NCBI GenBank assembly: GCA_029288195.1
Contig: JARFPR010000278.1
Span: 1-22,974 of the forward strand
DNA: 22,974 nucleotides
Direction: 5' to 3'
From: Gammaproteobacteria bacterium
GTDB taxonomy: Bacteria > Pseudomonadota > Gammaproteobacteria > GCA-001735895
Part shown: piece by piece, positions 7,723 through 15,886 of the stretch
Numbering within the stretch: the stretch's first letter is position 1
How the letters are laid out: the number at the start of each line of letters is the position of its first letter
Made by a program: the position numbers and the translations under genes
Notes under the pieces: model-generated
What the model saw: only the letters and a program-made list of their open reading frames with translations
Told to the model about the DNA's origin: nothing
Database searches by the model: none

Positions 7723-8157
7723 ATGAAATTACTCCAATTTGCAGTTGCATCCATTGTTGATGCGAATACAGGTAACGGACTCGTGCATAGCGGCGGGCGT
7801 ATCGATTACGCTGCAGCCGAAGATCACGGACGTGCAATTCGAGCAAAGACAGTTGCAGCTTTGATCAGCTCAATCAAGGATCAGATCAGCAACGCCATTT
7901 CAAATTTCAGGAAGCGTGCATTACAACGTCGTGGGCTGGCCCAATTATCCCGCCTGGATGATCGGTTGCTCAAGGACGTCGGTCTTACCCGGGGAGACCT
8001 GGTCGCTGTAGAGCGGGGGCATACTACCCTCGCAGAACTGGCACCAGCACACCGAACTGATAAAGCAGATAAGGCTGTTATGCGGACAGTGCCTGACCGG
8101 ATCCAGCATATTAAAGCGGTTAACGAAACCTGCTATGTCGAGGAAAAGTGTGCCTGA
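7723..8157 (+). CDS. DUF1127 (YjiS-like) domain protein with long N- and C-terminal extensions
   Basis: The start is ATG 7723, supported by GAGAGG eight bases upstream; this gives 144 residues. The DUF1127 core lies at about 61-95 and reads RKRALQRRGLAQLSRLDD then LLKDVGLTRGDL, with the basic helix, arginine-rich centre and conserved LxDxLLxDxGL pattern. Most DUF1127 proteins are 45-75 residues, so about 60 residues before and 50 after the core are extra. There is no signal peptide or membrane segment. Some alphaproteobacterial DUF1127 proteins bind RNA or affect small-RNA turnover and phosphate or motility traits; whether this one does is unknown. It is divergent from a LysR gene, a common pairing in Gammaproteobacteria, and followed by a hairpin shared with nudC. 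Two cysteines occur near the C terminus (CYVEEKC). Confidence 0.85.
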   Translation: MKLLQFAVASIVDANTGNGLVHSGGRIDYAAAEDHGRAIRAKTVAALISSIKDQISNAISNFRKRALQRRGLAQLSRLDDRLLKDVGLTRGDLVAVERGHTTLAELAPAHRTDKADKAVMRTVPDRIQHIKAVNETCYVEEKCA

Positions 8158-8167
8158 ATTAATTCAA

Positions 8168-8195
8168 AAGGGGTCGGAACCGACTTCGACCCCTT
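8168..8195 (-). terminator. Hairpin between DUF1127 and nudC, probable terminator of nudC
   Basis: A perfect nine-base stem, AAGGGGTCG at 8168-8176 with CGACCCCTT at 8187-8195, closes a ten-base loop. In the minus direction the stem overlaps the nudC stop codon and ends in TTTTG, resembling an intrinsic terminator with a short T-tract. In the plus direction there is no T-run, but the same stem may also limit read-through from the DUF1127 gene. Confidence 0.6.
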
Positions 8196-9144
8196 AGTCT
8201 CGCAGTATTTCGTCGGCCCAGGAGTTCACCAGGAACCGCGCTATCGAGTCTCGTCTTGGCAGACAAAAATAATCTCCGTCGTCGCCCCACTCGCCGAATT
8301 CCCGCAACTGCTCTGCTTCGAACCAATACGCCTCTTCAATCTCGACGCCGTCCACCACGATCTCCCTGGTCAGCGCCTCGGCCCTGAAACCCAGCATGAT
8401 GGAAGACGGAAAGGGCCAGGGCTGTGAGGCCTGGTACTCGATTTTTCCGACCTTGATGCCACATTCTTCGAAAACTTCCCGCGCGACCGTCTCTTCCAGG
8501 CTTTCCAGCGGATCGACGAAACCCGCCAGGGTCGACATCATGCGGCTCGGAAAGCGTGAATTACGCGCTAGTAGACAACGCGGCTTTCGAGGATCCGAGC
8601 GATCCTCAACCAGCATAATCACCGCAGGGTCGGTACGTGGAAAATGCATGCGGGCACAACTGCTGTTGGTACAACGGCGCATGTGGCCACCGTTTTCGCT
8701 TTGCGTCGGGCTGCCGCAGATACCGCAAAAACGGTGATTTCGATTCCAGAACAGCAGCCCACGCGCATAGGCGAGCTGTGCCGCCTGATCTGAATCCAGT
8801 AGCCAGCCGACGTCCCGCAGATCAACAAATTCGTTATTACCGATATAGTCCGCGAGCGCATCATCATCATGGCCAGAAACATCCAGCGCGAACATCGGGC
8901 CTTGATGATCCAGGCCGAGAAACACTAGCTGTTCGGATTCCTCGGCCAGGGTGCCTATTTCGGCTTTTGGGAAATGGATGACTTCCGGGGCTTCAAGCTT
9001 GCGGTCGTTCCAGCGCATCAGGCTTTTATCGTTTCTGACGATAAAAATACGACACTGCTGCCGGACCCACTGCTGTTCGAGCCATTCACGGTTCTTGCGT
9101 GACTCGCTGGCCCGGTCCAGGCTTAATTCACGGTAATAAATCAC
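8194..9144 (-). CDS. nudC: NAD+ diphosphatase NudC (NADH pyrophosphatase / RNA deNADding)
   Basis: The 316-residue protein contains every NudC hallmark: a variable N-terminal NUDIX-like domain, a zinc ribbon with C140, C143, C158 and C163, a complete Nudix box (G208, E214, then REVFEECGI at 222-230, exactly the GX5EX7REUXEEXGU pattern), and the NudC-specific SQPWPFPSS at 240-248. The enzyme hydrolyses NAD(H) to NMN(H) and AMP and in E. coli removes NAD caps from RNA 5' ends; it acts in the cytosol with divalent metals. It follows the TPR gene by 51 bases on the same strand, so co-transcription is likely. It is slightly longer than the E. coli enzyme, in the N-terminal domain. No key residue is missing. 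Confidence 0.96.
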   Translation of the reverse strand: MIYYRELSLDRASESRKNREWLEQQWVRQQCRIFIVRNDKSLMRWNDRKLEAPEVIHFPKAEIGTLAEESEQLVFLGLDHQGPMFALDVSGHDDDALADYIGNNEFVDLRDVGWLLDSDQAAQLAYARGLLFWNRNHRFCGICGSPTQSENGGHMRRCTNSSCARMHFPRTDPAVIMLVEDRSDPRKPRCLLARNSRFPSRMMSTLAGFVDPLESLEETVAREVFEECGIKVGKIEYQASQPWPFPSSIMLGFRAEALTREIVVDGVEIEEAYWFEAEQLREFGEWGDDGDYFCLPRRDSIARFLVNSWADEILRD

Positions 9145-9195
9145 CGCGTTAGCTTATCACGAAATACCGGCAACCCGCGGCTGTTGGATAGCCAC

Positions 9196-9651
9196 TCAGG
9201 AAGGGTTTTGTTTACGGTAATTCTCGATTGCCCGCTTTAGCTTGTCATACTCATCGCAGCCGAAAAAACATTCCTTATCCAGGATCGCAAGCCGCTCATC
9301 GGCTTTTTCAGGTTGCCCGAGTTGCAAATAAAGCTCGCCAAGGTACTCGTTGGCACCACGATGATCGGAGTCGATTTTCAAAGCATTCAGGTAATTTTCC
9401 ATCGCAACATCGAAGTGGCCCAGTTTACGATGGCTATAGGCCAGCAGATTAAGCAAGTCAGCGTTATCAGGCTTATCACGCAAAGCCTCGTCGAGTTCGG
9501 TAATCGCCTGCTGGTATTTCTCATCTTCAATTAGCTGCTGGAATGGTGCCAGTGGGGAATCTTTGTCGTTATAACCGCCATCAGCATGAACCGGAGTCAA
9601 TCCGAAGCCAGCGGTCAGCAACGCAATCATCAACGTTGTAATTTTTAGCAT
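9196..9651 (-). CDS. Exported tetratricopeptide (TPR) repeat protein
   Basis: The 151-residue protein starts at ATG 9651 with AGGTG five bases upstream. Residues 1-23 form a cleavable signal peptide (LMIALLTAGFGLTPVHA, AxA-type cut before DGG), with no lipobox, so it should be soluble in the periplasm. Three TPR units cover about residues 36-137: YQQAITELDEALRDKPDNAD, then a block starting LLNLLAYSHRKLGHFDVAM, then ANEYLGELYLQLGQPEKADE. A pair of cysteines (CFFGC) near 128-132 could form a disulfide. TPRs bind protein partners; the partner here is unknown. The CoA-transferase gene lies 61 bases upstream and nudC 51 bases downstream, so all three may share a transcript, though no functional link is evident. 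Confidence 0.85.
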   Translation of the reverse strand: MLKITTLMIALLTAGFGLTPVHADGGYNDKDSPLAPFQQLIEDEKYQQAITELDEALRDKPDNADLLNLLAYSHRKLGHFDVAMENYLNALKIDSDHRGANEYLGELYLQLGQPEKADERLAILDKECFFGCDEYDKLKRAIENYRKQNPS

Positions 9652-9712
9652 TTGTTCACCTCTATCTTTGAGCCGTAGATATTATCAAAATTAAATTTCC
9701 TGCCGGGACCCA

Positions 9713-10909
9713 TTAAGCAATCACAGCAGCCGATTTAAGCTCTTCGAGCTGACGTTCGTTTAAACCCAGCAATCCTTCGAGTATCTCATGATTATCATGC
9801 CCCAGCTCACCACCCGGCCATCGAGTACCGCCTGGCGTACGCGAAAGCCTGGGCACCAGTGCCGGAATTTTCAAAGGTTGCCCGTCAATCTCAACCGTTT
9901 CGAACAATCCCCGGGCATTGAAATGCGCATCATTGAGCATATCTTCGACATTGTAGATTGGACCGGCCGGCACCCTGGCCTGATCGAGCCTATCAAGCAG
10001 GTCTGCGGATTCGTTAGCGGCACACCATTGCGATAATACCGAATCTATTTCGGCTTCGTGTTCTACCCGTCCCGGATTGCCCGCCAGGCGCGGGTCATCA
10101 GCCATCTGCGGATGCTCCGCTGCAACCATCAGGCGCTGAAAAATAGAATCGCCGTTACCGCCAATAACAATAAACTTGCCGTCTCGACAACGGTAGGTAT
10201 TGGTCGGCACGATCCCGGTAACGGTACTACCCGAGGGTTCGCGGATTACGCCGTTACCATCGTACTCCGGCACTACCGCTTCCATCAGGTTGAACATCGA
10301 CTCGACCAGCGCCACATCAACGACCTGCCCGGCTCCACTCGATTGCTTCTCCAGCAGCGCCATGGTAATTCCCAGCGCAGCGTGGATCCCTGAAATCGTA
10401 TCGCCGATACTGAGATTAGGTCGCACCGGCGCTTCGCCGGGGTGACCGTTGACATAGCGAAATCCACTCATGCCTTCACAAACCGAGGCAAATCCGGGTT
10501 TACTCGAATAGGGTCCGTCCTGTCCATAGCCGGATATACGTGCATAAACCAGCCCCGGATTACTGTCCTTAAAATCCTCCGGTCCAAGACCCCATTGTTC
10601 GACCACGCCGGGTCTGAAGTTTTCAATGACCACGTCGGCCTTGTCGACCAATTGACGCACCAGGTCAATACCCCGATCGGTCTTCAAATCGATGGTGACA
10701 GATTTCTTGTTGCGAGCTAGCGACCTCCACCATAAAGAGGTATCCCCGCGCATCTCACGCCAGCGCCGAATAGGGTCGCCACCCCTGGGTGGTTCTATCT
10801 TGATTACCTCGGCACCAAAATAGCCCAGCATGCATCCCGCAAACGGCCCCGCCAGCAGTTGGCCCAGTTCGATAACCCGATATCCCGCAAGCGGTCCCGA
10901 TGACTTCAT
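9713..10909 (-). CDS. Family III CoA-transferase (CaiB/BaiF type)
   Basis: The 398-residue protein begins at ATG 10909 and matches the family from end to end: LAGYRVIELGQLLAGPFAG at the N terminus, AEVIKIEPPRGGDP (33-45), NKKSVTIDLKTDRG, VVIENFRPGVVEQWG (93-107), and NLSIGDTISGIHAALG with D170, which aligns with the catalytic aspartate (D169) of formyl-CoA transferase. These enzymes move CoA between carboxylic acids through an aspartyl-CoA thioester. Donor and acceptor cannot be assigned by reading; dicarboxylic donors such as succinyl-CoA are common in the family. It is cytosolic. It is the first gene of a minus-strand run with the TPR and nudC genes. I saw no convincing promoter in the 152 bases between it and the divergent PhoH gene. 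Confidence 0.92.
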   Translation of the reverse strand: MKSSGPLAGYRVIELGQLLAGPFAGCMLGYFGAEVIKIEPPRGGDPIRRWREMRGDTSLWWRSLARNKKSVTIDLKTDRGIDLVRQLVDKADVVIENFRPGVVEQWGLGPEDFKDSNPGLVYARISGYGQDGPYSSKPGFASVCEGMSGFRYVNGHPGEAPVRPNLSIGDTISGIHAALGITMALLEKQSSGAGQVVDVALVESMFNLMEAVVPEYDGNGVIREPSGSTVTGIVPTNTYRCRDGKFIVIGGNGDSIFQRLMVAAEHPQMADDPRLAGNPGRVEHEAEIDSVLSQWCAANESADLLDRLDQARVPAGPIYNVEDMLNDAHFNARGLFETVEIDGQPLKIPALVPRLSRTPGGTRWPGGELGHDNHEILEGLLGLNERQLEELKSAAVIA

Positions 10910-11061
10910 AAACTACCCCGGTACAATAGAATGTCTTGCGAAATGGTACTCAGGATGAGCCTGTGTGGCCAGTCGAATCCAGTATCCCGGTGTTCGCATA
11001 AATCTAGTGCATGTGTATTCCGATTGAATTACCATTAATCGTCACCCAAGAGTTTGCTTTA

Positions 11062-12480
11062 ATGTCACCCGTAGTACTCGCCGATTCCGGCCCCGAAATT
11101 AAGATTTTCGTGCTTGATACCAACGTTTTGATGCATGACCCCTCTGCCCTCTTCAAGTTCCAGGAGCACCATGTGTACCTGCCGATGACCGTGCTTGAGG
11201 AACTGGACAATGCCAAGCTCGGGGTCTCGGAAGTTGCGCGCAACGTGCGTCAAACCAACCGCTTTATCGATGAAATACTGACCGCGCAAAAAGAAGTCGT
11301 TATCGAGCAGGGTCTGCAGCTAAACCAGTTCAGCGCTGCGGAAGAACCCTACAAGTGCAGCGGACGCCTGTTTTTTCAGACCCAGGCACATGGTTCCAAT
11401 CTTCCGCAATCGCTGCCGGGAAACAAGAATGATAATTCGATTCTGAATACTATCATCGCACTCAAGAATGAAGTTGAGAATCACGAAACTGTCCTGGTTT
11501 CAAAAGACATCAACCTGCGCATCAAGGCGACAATTCTCGGCATCAAAGCCGAAGATTATGCCAATGACCAGGTCGTCGATGACCTGGATCTGCTATTCAG
11601 CGGTTCATATCAGCTAGCCGAGGACTTCTGGGAAGCTCACGGCAAGCAGATCGAAAGCTGGCAGGAAGAAGGCAAGGCCTACTACGAAGTCCAGAGCCTG
11701 AATGGCGAAGCATGGTTCCCCAATCAGTTCATCTATATCGATGATGAATTCGAGGCTATCGTGCGCAGGAGGAACGAGGCGGGATTCCTGATCGAAGTCT
11801 GTCAGAATTTCTATGGCCAGCGGCATTCGGTCTGGGGCATTAATGCACGCAACCGCGAGCAGAATTTTGCATTCAATTTATTAATGGATCCGGAAATCGA
11901 CTTTGTCACGCTATCGGGCAGCGCCGGGACCGGTAAAACTTTGCTGGCACTGGCCGCAGGTCTGACCCAGACGCTGGACCAGGGCCTCTACAAGGAAATT
12001 ATAATGACCCGCGTGACGATTCCGATTGGTGAAGATATCGGATTTCTGCCGGGTACAGAGGAAGAGAAGATGACGCCCTGGATGGGTGCCTTGATGGATA
12101 ACATGGAAGTGCTTACCGGCAGCGATCAGAAGGATTCCTGGGAACAGGCCGCGACTAACGATTTACTGCGCAACCGCATCAAGATCCGATCACTGAATTT
12201 CATGCGTGGACGTACTTTTCAGAACAAGTTCATCATTATCGACGAGGCACAAAACCTGACCTCGAAACAAATGAAAACACTAATTACGCGCAGCGGCACC
12301 GGCACCAAGATCGTCTGTCTTGGCAACCTCAAGCAAATTGATACGCCTTACCTGACCGAAACCACCTCAGGCATGACATACGTGGTTGATCGGTTCAAAC
12401 ACTGGGAACACAGTGGACATATCACGCTGATGAATGTCGAGCGCTCGCGACTCGCCGACTACGCTTCCGATATGCTTTAA
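11062..12480 (+). CDS. PIN-PhoH ATPase (PhoH2-type)
   Basis: Starting at ATG 11062 (AAGAG eight bases upstream; an ATG at 11011 has no binding site) gives 472 residues. The N terminus is a PIN nuclease domain with the first metal-binding aspartate in FVLDTNVLMHD (D19) and further acids around LEELDNAK and NDNSILN. The C-terminal half is a PhoH ATPase with Walker A GSAGTGKT at 286-293 and Walker B FIIIDEAQNL at about 390-399, followed by sensor GTGTKIVCLGNLKQID. Characterised PIN-PhoH proteins (mycobacterial PhoH2) unwind and cleave RNA in an ATP-dependent way, so an RNA-processing role in the cytosol is inferred. Length and domain order are normal for the family. It is monocistronic: a minus-strand gene starts to converge seven bases downstream. 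Confidence 0.93.
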   Translation: MSPVVLADSGPEIKIFVLDTNVLMHDPSALFKFQEHHVYLPMTVLEELDNAKLGVSEVARNVRQTNRFIDEILTAQKEVVIEQGLQLNQFSAAEEPYKCSGRLFFQTQAHGSNLPQSLPGNKNDNSILNTIIALKNEVENHETVLVSKDINLRIKATILGIKAEDYANDQVVDDLDLLFSGSYQLAEDFWEAHGKQIESWQEEGKAYYEVQSLNGEAWFPNQFIYIDDEFEAIVRRRNEAGFLIEVCQNFYGQRHSVWGINARNREQNFAFNLLMDPEIDFVTLSGSAGTGKTLLALAAGLTQTLDQGLYKEIIMTRVTIPIGEDIGFLPGTEEEKMTPWMGALMDNMEVLTGSDQKDSWEQAATNDLLRNRIKIRSLNFMRGRTFQNKFIIIDEAQNLTSKQMKTLITRSGTGTKIVCLGNLKQIDTPYLTETTSGMTYVVDRFKHWEHSGHITLMNVERSRLADYASDML

Positions 12481-12487
12481 ACCGGGT

Positions 12488-13078
12488 CTAGTCAGCCAGG
12501 CTAATTCCACTGGTGTCAGGTGGTGGTGGTTCCTGCTCCTTCTTGCTGTCGCTCAGATCGCTGCCAACCGGCGCAATATCAAAACCGGTGATATCGATAT
12601 CTGGCTCTTCGGCTTCCTTGTATTCATCCTGTAACTCGCTGCCAACCGGTGCGATCGATACCGCCAGGTCTTCAATCTCATCCCCGGTTATTCCAAGTGG
12701 ATCAGTTTGTGGCGGCGGTTCAACTTCACCATCGTAGCTGGTTTCGTATTCCGTTGGAGGTGGTGCCGGCTTTGCTGCAGTTTCAGCGGTCGGCGTTGCG
12801 GCCGCCGGTTGAGCCGCTGCTGGTTGAGCTGGCGCAGCCTCACCACCGGTTGAACTTATCTCACATTCAGCACCGGCACGATTAAGCGCCGTTTTATATT
12901 TAGCGGCAGTAGCCTGGTCGATATTTTTTTTGATTACGATACGCTTGCCGGAAAACAACTGTGCCAGCTTGGCATCATCGGCATTGAACATTTTGCCAAC
13001 CCTGGCCTTAACTTCTTCCAGATTCGCGCCTTCACTAACCTGGCCTGAAAACGCGACTTCGAATAATTGATCACTCAT
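12488..13078 (-). CDS. Uncharacterised acidic protein with conserved N-terminal domain and repeated IAPVGS motifs
   Basis: The 196-residue protein starts at ATG 13078 with a GGGA nine bases upstream. Residues 5-74 form a compact domain (FEVAFSGQ, then a helix, then FSGKRIVIKKNIDQATAAKY and an AGAECEI end) that looks like a small alpha/beta fold. Residues 79-108 are an Ala/Pro-rich linker. The C-terminal third is acidic and carries SIAPVGSEL at 141-149 and DIAPVGSDL at 167-175, 26 residues apart, plus a final SGISLAD that resembles a shortened third copy. There is no signal peptide or membrane segment. I recall similar architecture from uncharacterised gammaproteobacterial proteins but can give no function; the short motifs could be docking peptides. 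It is divergent from ppnN with only 57 bases between. Confidence 0.8.
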   Translation of the reverse strand: MSDQLFEVAFSGQVSEGANLEEVKARVGKMFNADDAKLAQLFSGKRIVIKKNIDQATAAKYKTALNRAGAECEISSTGGEAAPAQPAAAQPAAATPTAETAAKPAPPPTEYETSYDGEVEPPPQTDPLGITGDEIEDLAVSIAPVGSELQDEYKEAEEPDIDITGFDIAPVGSDLSDSKKEQEPPPPDTSGISLAD

Positions 13079-13105
13079 GTCATGATTCCCTAGCTACTGA
13101 ACTAT

Positions 13106-13133
13106 ACTATAGACCAAATTTTAACACTCTGAA
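13106..13133 (-). promoter_or_regulatory. Candidate promoter of the IAPVGS repeat protein gene
   Basis: On the minus strand TTCAGA (13128-13133) and TATAGT (13106-13111) are 16 bases apart, with transcription expected near 13099, about 20 bases before the ATG. The segment CTATACTATAG at 13102-13112 is nearly self-complementary and supplies -10-like boxes in both directions, but I find no good -35 for the ppnN side. Confidence 0.35.
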
Positions 13134-13135
13134 CG

Positions 13136-14512
13136 ATGACCAAAAACACGGAAATAACACGCCTTACGCCTCGCGGCAACATGGACATCCTGTCGCAGCT
13201 CGAGGTGAATCAGTTGAAACAGGGCAGCCAGGACGACGGACTTTACGAGACGTTTCGCCGTTGCTCGCTGGCCGTATTGAACGTCGACAGTACCACCGAT
13301 GACGCTCGTGAAGTGCTGGAGCGTCATCGGGACTTCGAAATTCACGTGGTGCAACAGGAGCGCGGACTCAAGCTGGAGATCAAAAACGCACCCGAAAGTG
13401 CATTTGTCGATGGCAAGGTCATCATCGGAATTCAGGAACAATTGTTCGCCGTACTGCGTGACGTTTCGTATGTAAAGAACAAGATCGCTCTAAACCAGAT
13501 CTTCGACACGAACACCAGCGAGGGAATCACCAACGTGGTGTTCCATATCCTGCGCAACGCACGCATACTGGTTCCGGAAATCGAACCAAACCTGGTTGTA
13601 TGCTGGGGCGGACATTCGATTGGCCGGGTTGAATACGACTACTGTAAAGATGTGGGCTACCAGCTGGGCCTGCGTAACCTGAACGTCTGTACCGGCTGTG
13701 GTCCCGGCGCCATGAAAGCACCGATGAAAGGCGCCGCGATCGGTCACAACAAGCAGCGAATCCGTCGTGGCCGCTACGTCGGTCTGACCGAGCCGGGCAT
13801 CATCGCTGCCGAATCCCCCAACCCGATCGTCAACGAGCTCGTCATTCTGCCGGATATTGAAAAACGACTCGAAGCTTTCGTGCGCGCCGGCCATGGGATC
13901 GTCGTGTTTCCGGGAGGAGTCGGCACCGCCGAAGAGATTCTTTTCATCCTGGGCATCCTGCTGAACCCTGCGAATCAGCATATTCCGTTTCCCTTGATAT
14001 TGAGCGGCCCTGCCAGCTCCAGGGATTATTTCAAACAAATCGACGAGTTCATCAAGCTGACACTCGGCCGTGAGGCGCAGGAACATTACAGCATTATCAT
14101 TGATGATCCAGTCAAGGTCGCACGTGAAATGGCAGCCGGAATGGAATCGGTGCGCAACTTCCGGCGTGAACATTCAGATGCCTATTACTTCAACTGGATC
14201 CTCAATATTGATCACCAGTTTCAAAAACCGTTTGATCCAAGCCATGAAAATGTTGCCGCGCTAAGCATCAGCCGCGACCAGCCCTTGCATTTACTCGCGG
14301 CCGATCTGCGCCGGGCATTTTCGGCCATAGTAGCCGGTAATGTTAAAGCGGACGGTATCCAACGGATCGAGCAACATGGTCCTTTTGATATTAGTGGCGA
14401 GAAAAATATCATGCAATCTCTGGACGATTTACTGCATTCCTTTGTCGATCAACAACGCATGAAAGTGCCTGGCAAAGCCTATACCCCTTGTTATCATCTG
14501 AACAAGCAGTAA
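13136..14512 (+). CDS. ppnN: Pyrimidine/purine nucleotide 5'-monophosphate nucleosidase PpnN (YgdH)
   Basis: The 458-residue protein is close in length to E. coli PpnN and has its three parts: an N-terminal domain (about 1-140), a central LOG/lysine-decarboxylase-like Rossmann domain and a C-terminal domain. The catalytic loop PGGVGTAEEIL lies near residue 260, and the phosphate-binding CTGCGPGAMKAPMKG comes before it. PpnN cleaves nucleoside monophosphates into base and ribose 5-phosphate, and in E. coli it is a tetramer stimulated by (p)ppGpp, helping cells adjust nucleotide pools under starvation. The long flanking domains separate it from small cytokinin-type LOG proteins. A MOSC protein gene follows 34 bases downstream and is probably co-transcribed. 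The ribosome binding site is weak. It is cytosolic. Confidence 0.93.
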   Translation: MTKNTEITRLTPRGNMDILSQLEVNQLKQGSQDDGLYETFRRCSLAVLNVDSTTDDAREVLERHRDFEIHVVQQERGLKLEIKNAPESAFVDGKVIIGIQEQLFAVLRDVSYVKNKIALNQIFDTNTSEGITNVVFHILRNARILVPEIEPNLVVCWGGHSIGRVEYDYCKDVGYQLGLRNLNVCTGCGPGAMKAPMKGAAIGHNKQRIRRGRYVGLTEPGIIAAESPNPIVNELVILPDIEKRLEAFVRAGHGIVVFPGGVGTAEEILFILGILLNPANQHIPFPLILSGPASSRDYFKQIDEFIKLTLGREAQEHYSIIIDDPVKVAREMAAGMESVRNFRREHSDAYYFNWILNIDHQFQKPFDPSHENVAALSISRDQPLHLLAADLRRAFSAIVAGNVKADGIQRIEQHGPFDISGEKNIMQSLDDLLHSFVDQQRMKVPGKAYTPCYHLNKQ

Positions 14513-14546
14513 CAATACAGCTGCAAGAAAATACACCAGGGACAAC

Positions 14547-14984
14547 ATGAGTTCAATCAGGGCCATTGCAATAAAGAATCGACCCCGCGTAGCGATGCAG
14601 GTCATCGATAGCGCAAAGATTACCGTCGAAAACGGAATTCTTGGTGATTTTCGGGGAACCCAGCAAGGACGCCAGATAACCATCCTGAGTGAATCAGCCT
14701 GGCGTAAAGCCTGTGCCGAGATCGATGCTGACCTGCCTTGGACCACGCGCCGCGTCAACCTGCTTGTCGATGAAGTTGAATTTGATGCCTCTTACGTGGG
14801 CAAAACCGTACGCATCGGCGACGTGGAATTGATGGTGACCGAGGAAACCGACCCCTGTTCACGCATGGATGCACAGCACCAGGGTTTAACCGCAGCCTTG
14901 ACTCCGGATTGGCGGGGCGGGATAAGTTGTAATGTCATAAAACCGGGTGATATCAAGATCGGCGATCAAATCGATTTCGATTGA
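14547..14984 (+). CDS. MOSC domain protein
   Basis: The 145-residue protein starts at ATG 14547 after CAGGGACAAC. It consists of a single MOSC domain, the beta-barrel fold found at the C terminus of molybdenum cofactor sulfurases and mARC. The conserved cysteine is C104 in ETDPCSRMDAQHQGL, followed by the family's ALTPDWRGGISCNV block. MOSC proteins are thought to carry persulfide sulfur or to bind molybdenum cofactor in assembly or in reductive detoxification. No molybdenum enzyme gene is nearby, so its partner is unknown. The gene lies 34 bases after ppnN and its last 19 bases overlap the convergent exporter gene. No signal peptide is present, so a cytosolic location is expected. Confidence 0.88.
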   Translation: MSSIRAIAIKNRPRVAMQVIDSAKITVENGILGDFRGTQQGRQITILSESAWRKACAEIDADLPWTTRRVNLLVDEVEFDASYVGKTVRIGDVELMVTEETDPCSRMDAQHQGLTAALTPDWRGGISCNVIKPGDIKIGDQIDFD

Positions 14985-15856
14985 ATGCGTAACATTTCCC
15001 TTTCAATTCGGATTCCGTTAATGCAATAGGTGACAACGCTGACAAAGACCACTGCGCTGCCGATCAAGGTTAACCAGCTCGGTTTTTCACCGATCCCGAT
15101 CCAGACCCAGATTGGACCGAGAATCGATTCGGTCAGCGAGAAAAGGGCAACTTCGGACGCCATGATATAGCGCGCCGCGACGGTGAAGCACCAGAACCCG
15201 ATACCAAACTGTAGACAGCCCATGGTGATTGCAATTGCCAGGTCGTGGCTTGAAATGACAAAGGATTCAACGAAAAACGCCGCAACCCCACCCATCACGA
15301 TCCCGCTGAGACAGGTCGCCGGCAGCATATCGGTTCCGCGTTTATCGCGGATTATCAGCAGAAAAATCACGAAAGACGCGACCACGCCGAGTGCAGCGAC
15401 ATTGCCGGCCCAACGACCTTCGAGCAGGCCATCAGCGAACATCAGGCCGATACCGGCTAGCGACACCAGCATCGCAATGACGCCGAAACGAGAAGTCCTC
15501 TCACCGAGCAGCAACCAGGCCACGAACGCCGTAGCCAGTGGCGCGGCACCGATTATAAACACGGCATTTGCAACCGTGGTCAGCAGGATAGCGAAGATAT
15601 AGCAAATCGAGCCAAGCCCCAGCACCAGTGCCGCCCAGAGCCCGGGCTTGCCAATCGCCAGGAATGCCCGACCGATACCCGAGCGATAACGAATCAGCAG
15701 TAACAGAAACAAGGTTAATGAGAAGGTAAAACCGCGGTAGAACAGAACCTGCCATCCGCTTGCGGATTCGATGTTACGTAACAGGATTCCCGAGGTGCTA
15801 AGGAAAAAGCCGCCGATAATAACCAGCGTTACACCATAACTGTAGCGGCGCTCCAC
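14966..15856 (-). CDS. DMT-superfamily (EamA) transporter
   Basis: The 296-residue protein has ten hydrophobic segments arranged as two EamA repeats, each of five helices, beginning YGVTLVIIGGFFLSTSGIL. A repeat-end LLGERTSRFGVIAML occurs in the first half, and IGEKPSWLTLIGSAVVF in the second. Such proteins sit in the inner membrane and usually export metabolites, with amino acids and drug-like compounds as known examples; the substrate here is open. It starts at ATG 15856, 30 bases after the AcuI-type reductase gene on the same strand, and is probably co-transcribed with it, so it may move a compound from the same pathway. The 3' end overlaps the MOSC gene by 19 bases tail to tail. Confidence 0.92.
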   Translation of the reverse strand: MERRYSYGVTLVIIGGFFLSTSGILLRNIESASGWQVLFYRGFTFSLTLFLLLLIRYRSGIGRAFLAIGKPGLWAALVLGLGSICYIFAILLTTVANAVFIIGAAPLATAFVAWLLLGERTSRFGVIAMLVSLAGIGLMFADGLLEGRWAGNVAALGVVASFVIFLLIIRDKRGTDMLPATCLSGIVMGGVAAFFVESFVISSHDLAIAITMGCLQFGIGFWCFTVAARYIMASEVALFSLTESILGPIWVWIGIGEKPSWLTLIGSAVVFVSVVTYCINGIRIEREMLRIQSKSI

Positions 15857-15886
15857 TAGTGCTCTTCCAGACTTATGATTGCGGTT

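Noticed and set aside
10910..11061. The 152-base gap between the CoA-transferase and PhoH genes as a site for an RNA gene or operator
   Set aside because: I found no cloverleaf, no strong hairpin and no convincing paired promoter boxes; only scattered weak matches such as TACAAT at 10922-10927.
13490..14173. 227-codon open frame on the minus strand inside ppnN
   Set aside because: It lies wholly antisense to a gene with clear catalytic motifs, shows no domain pattern, and is explained by codon bias of the opposite strand.
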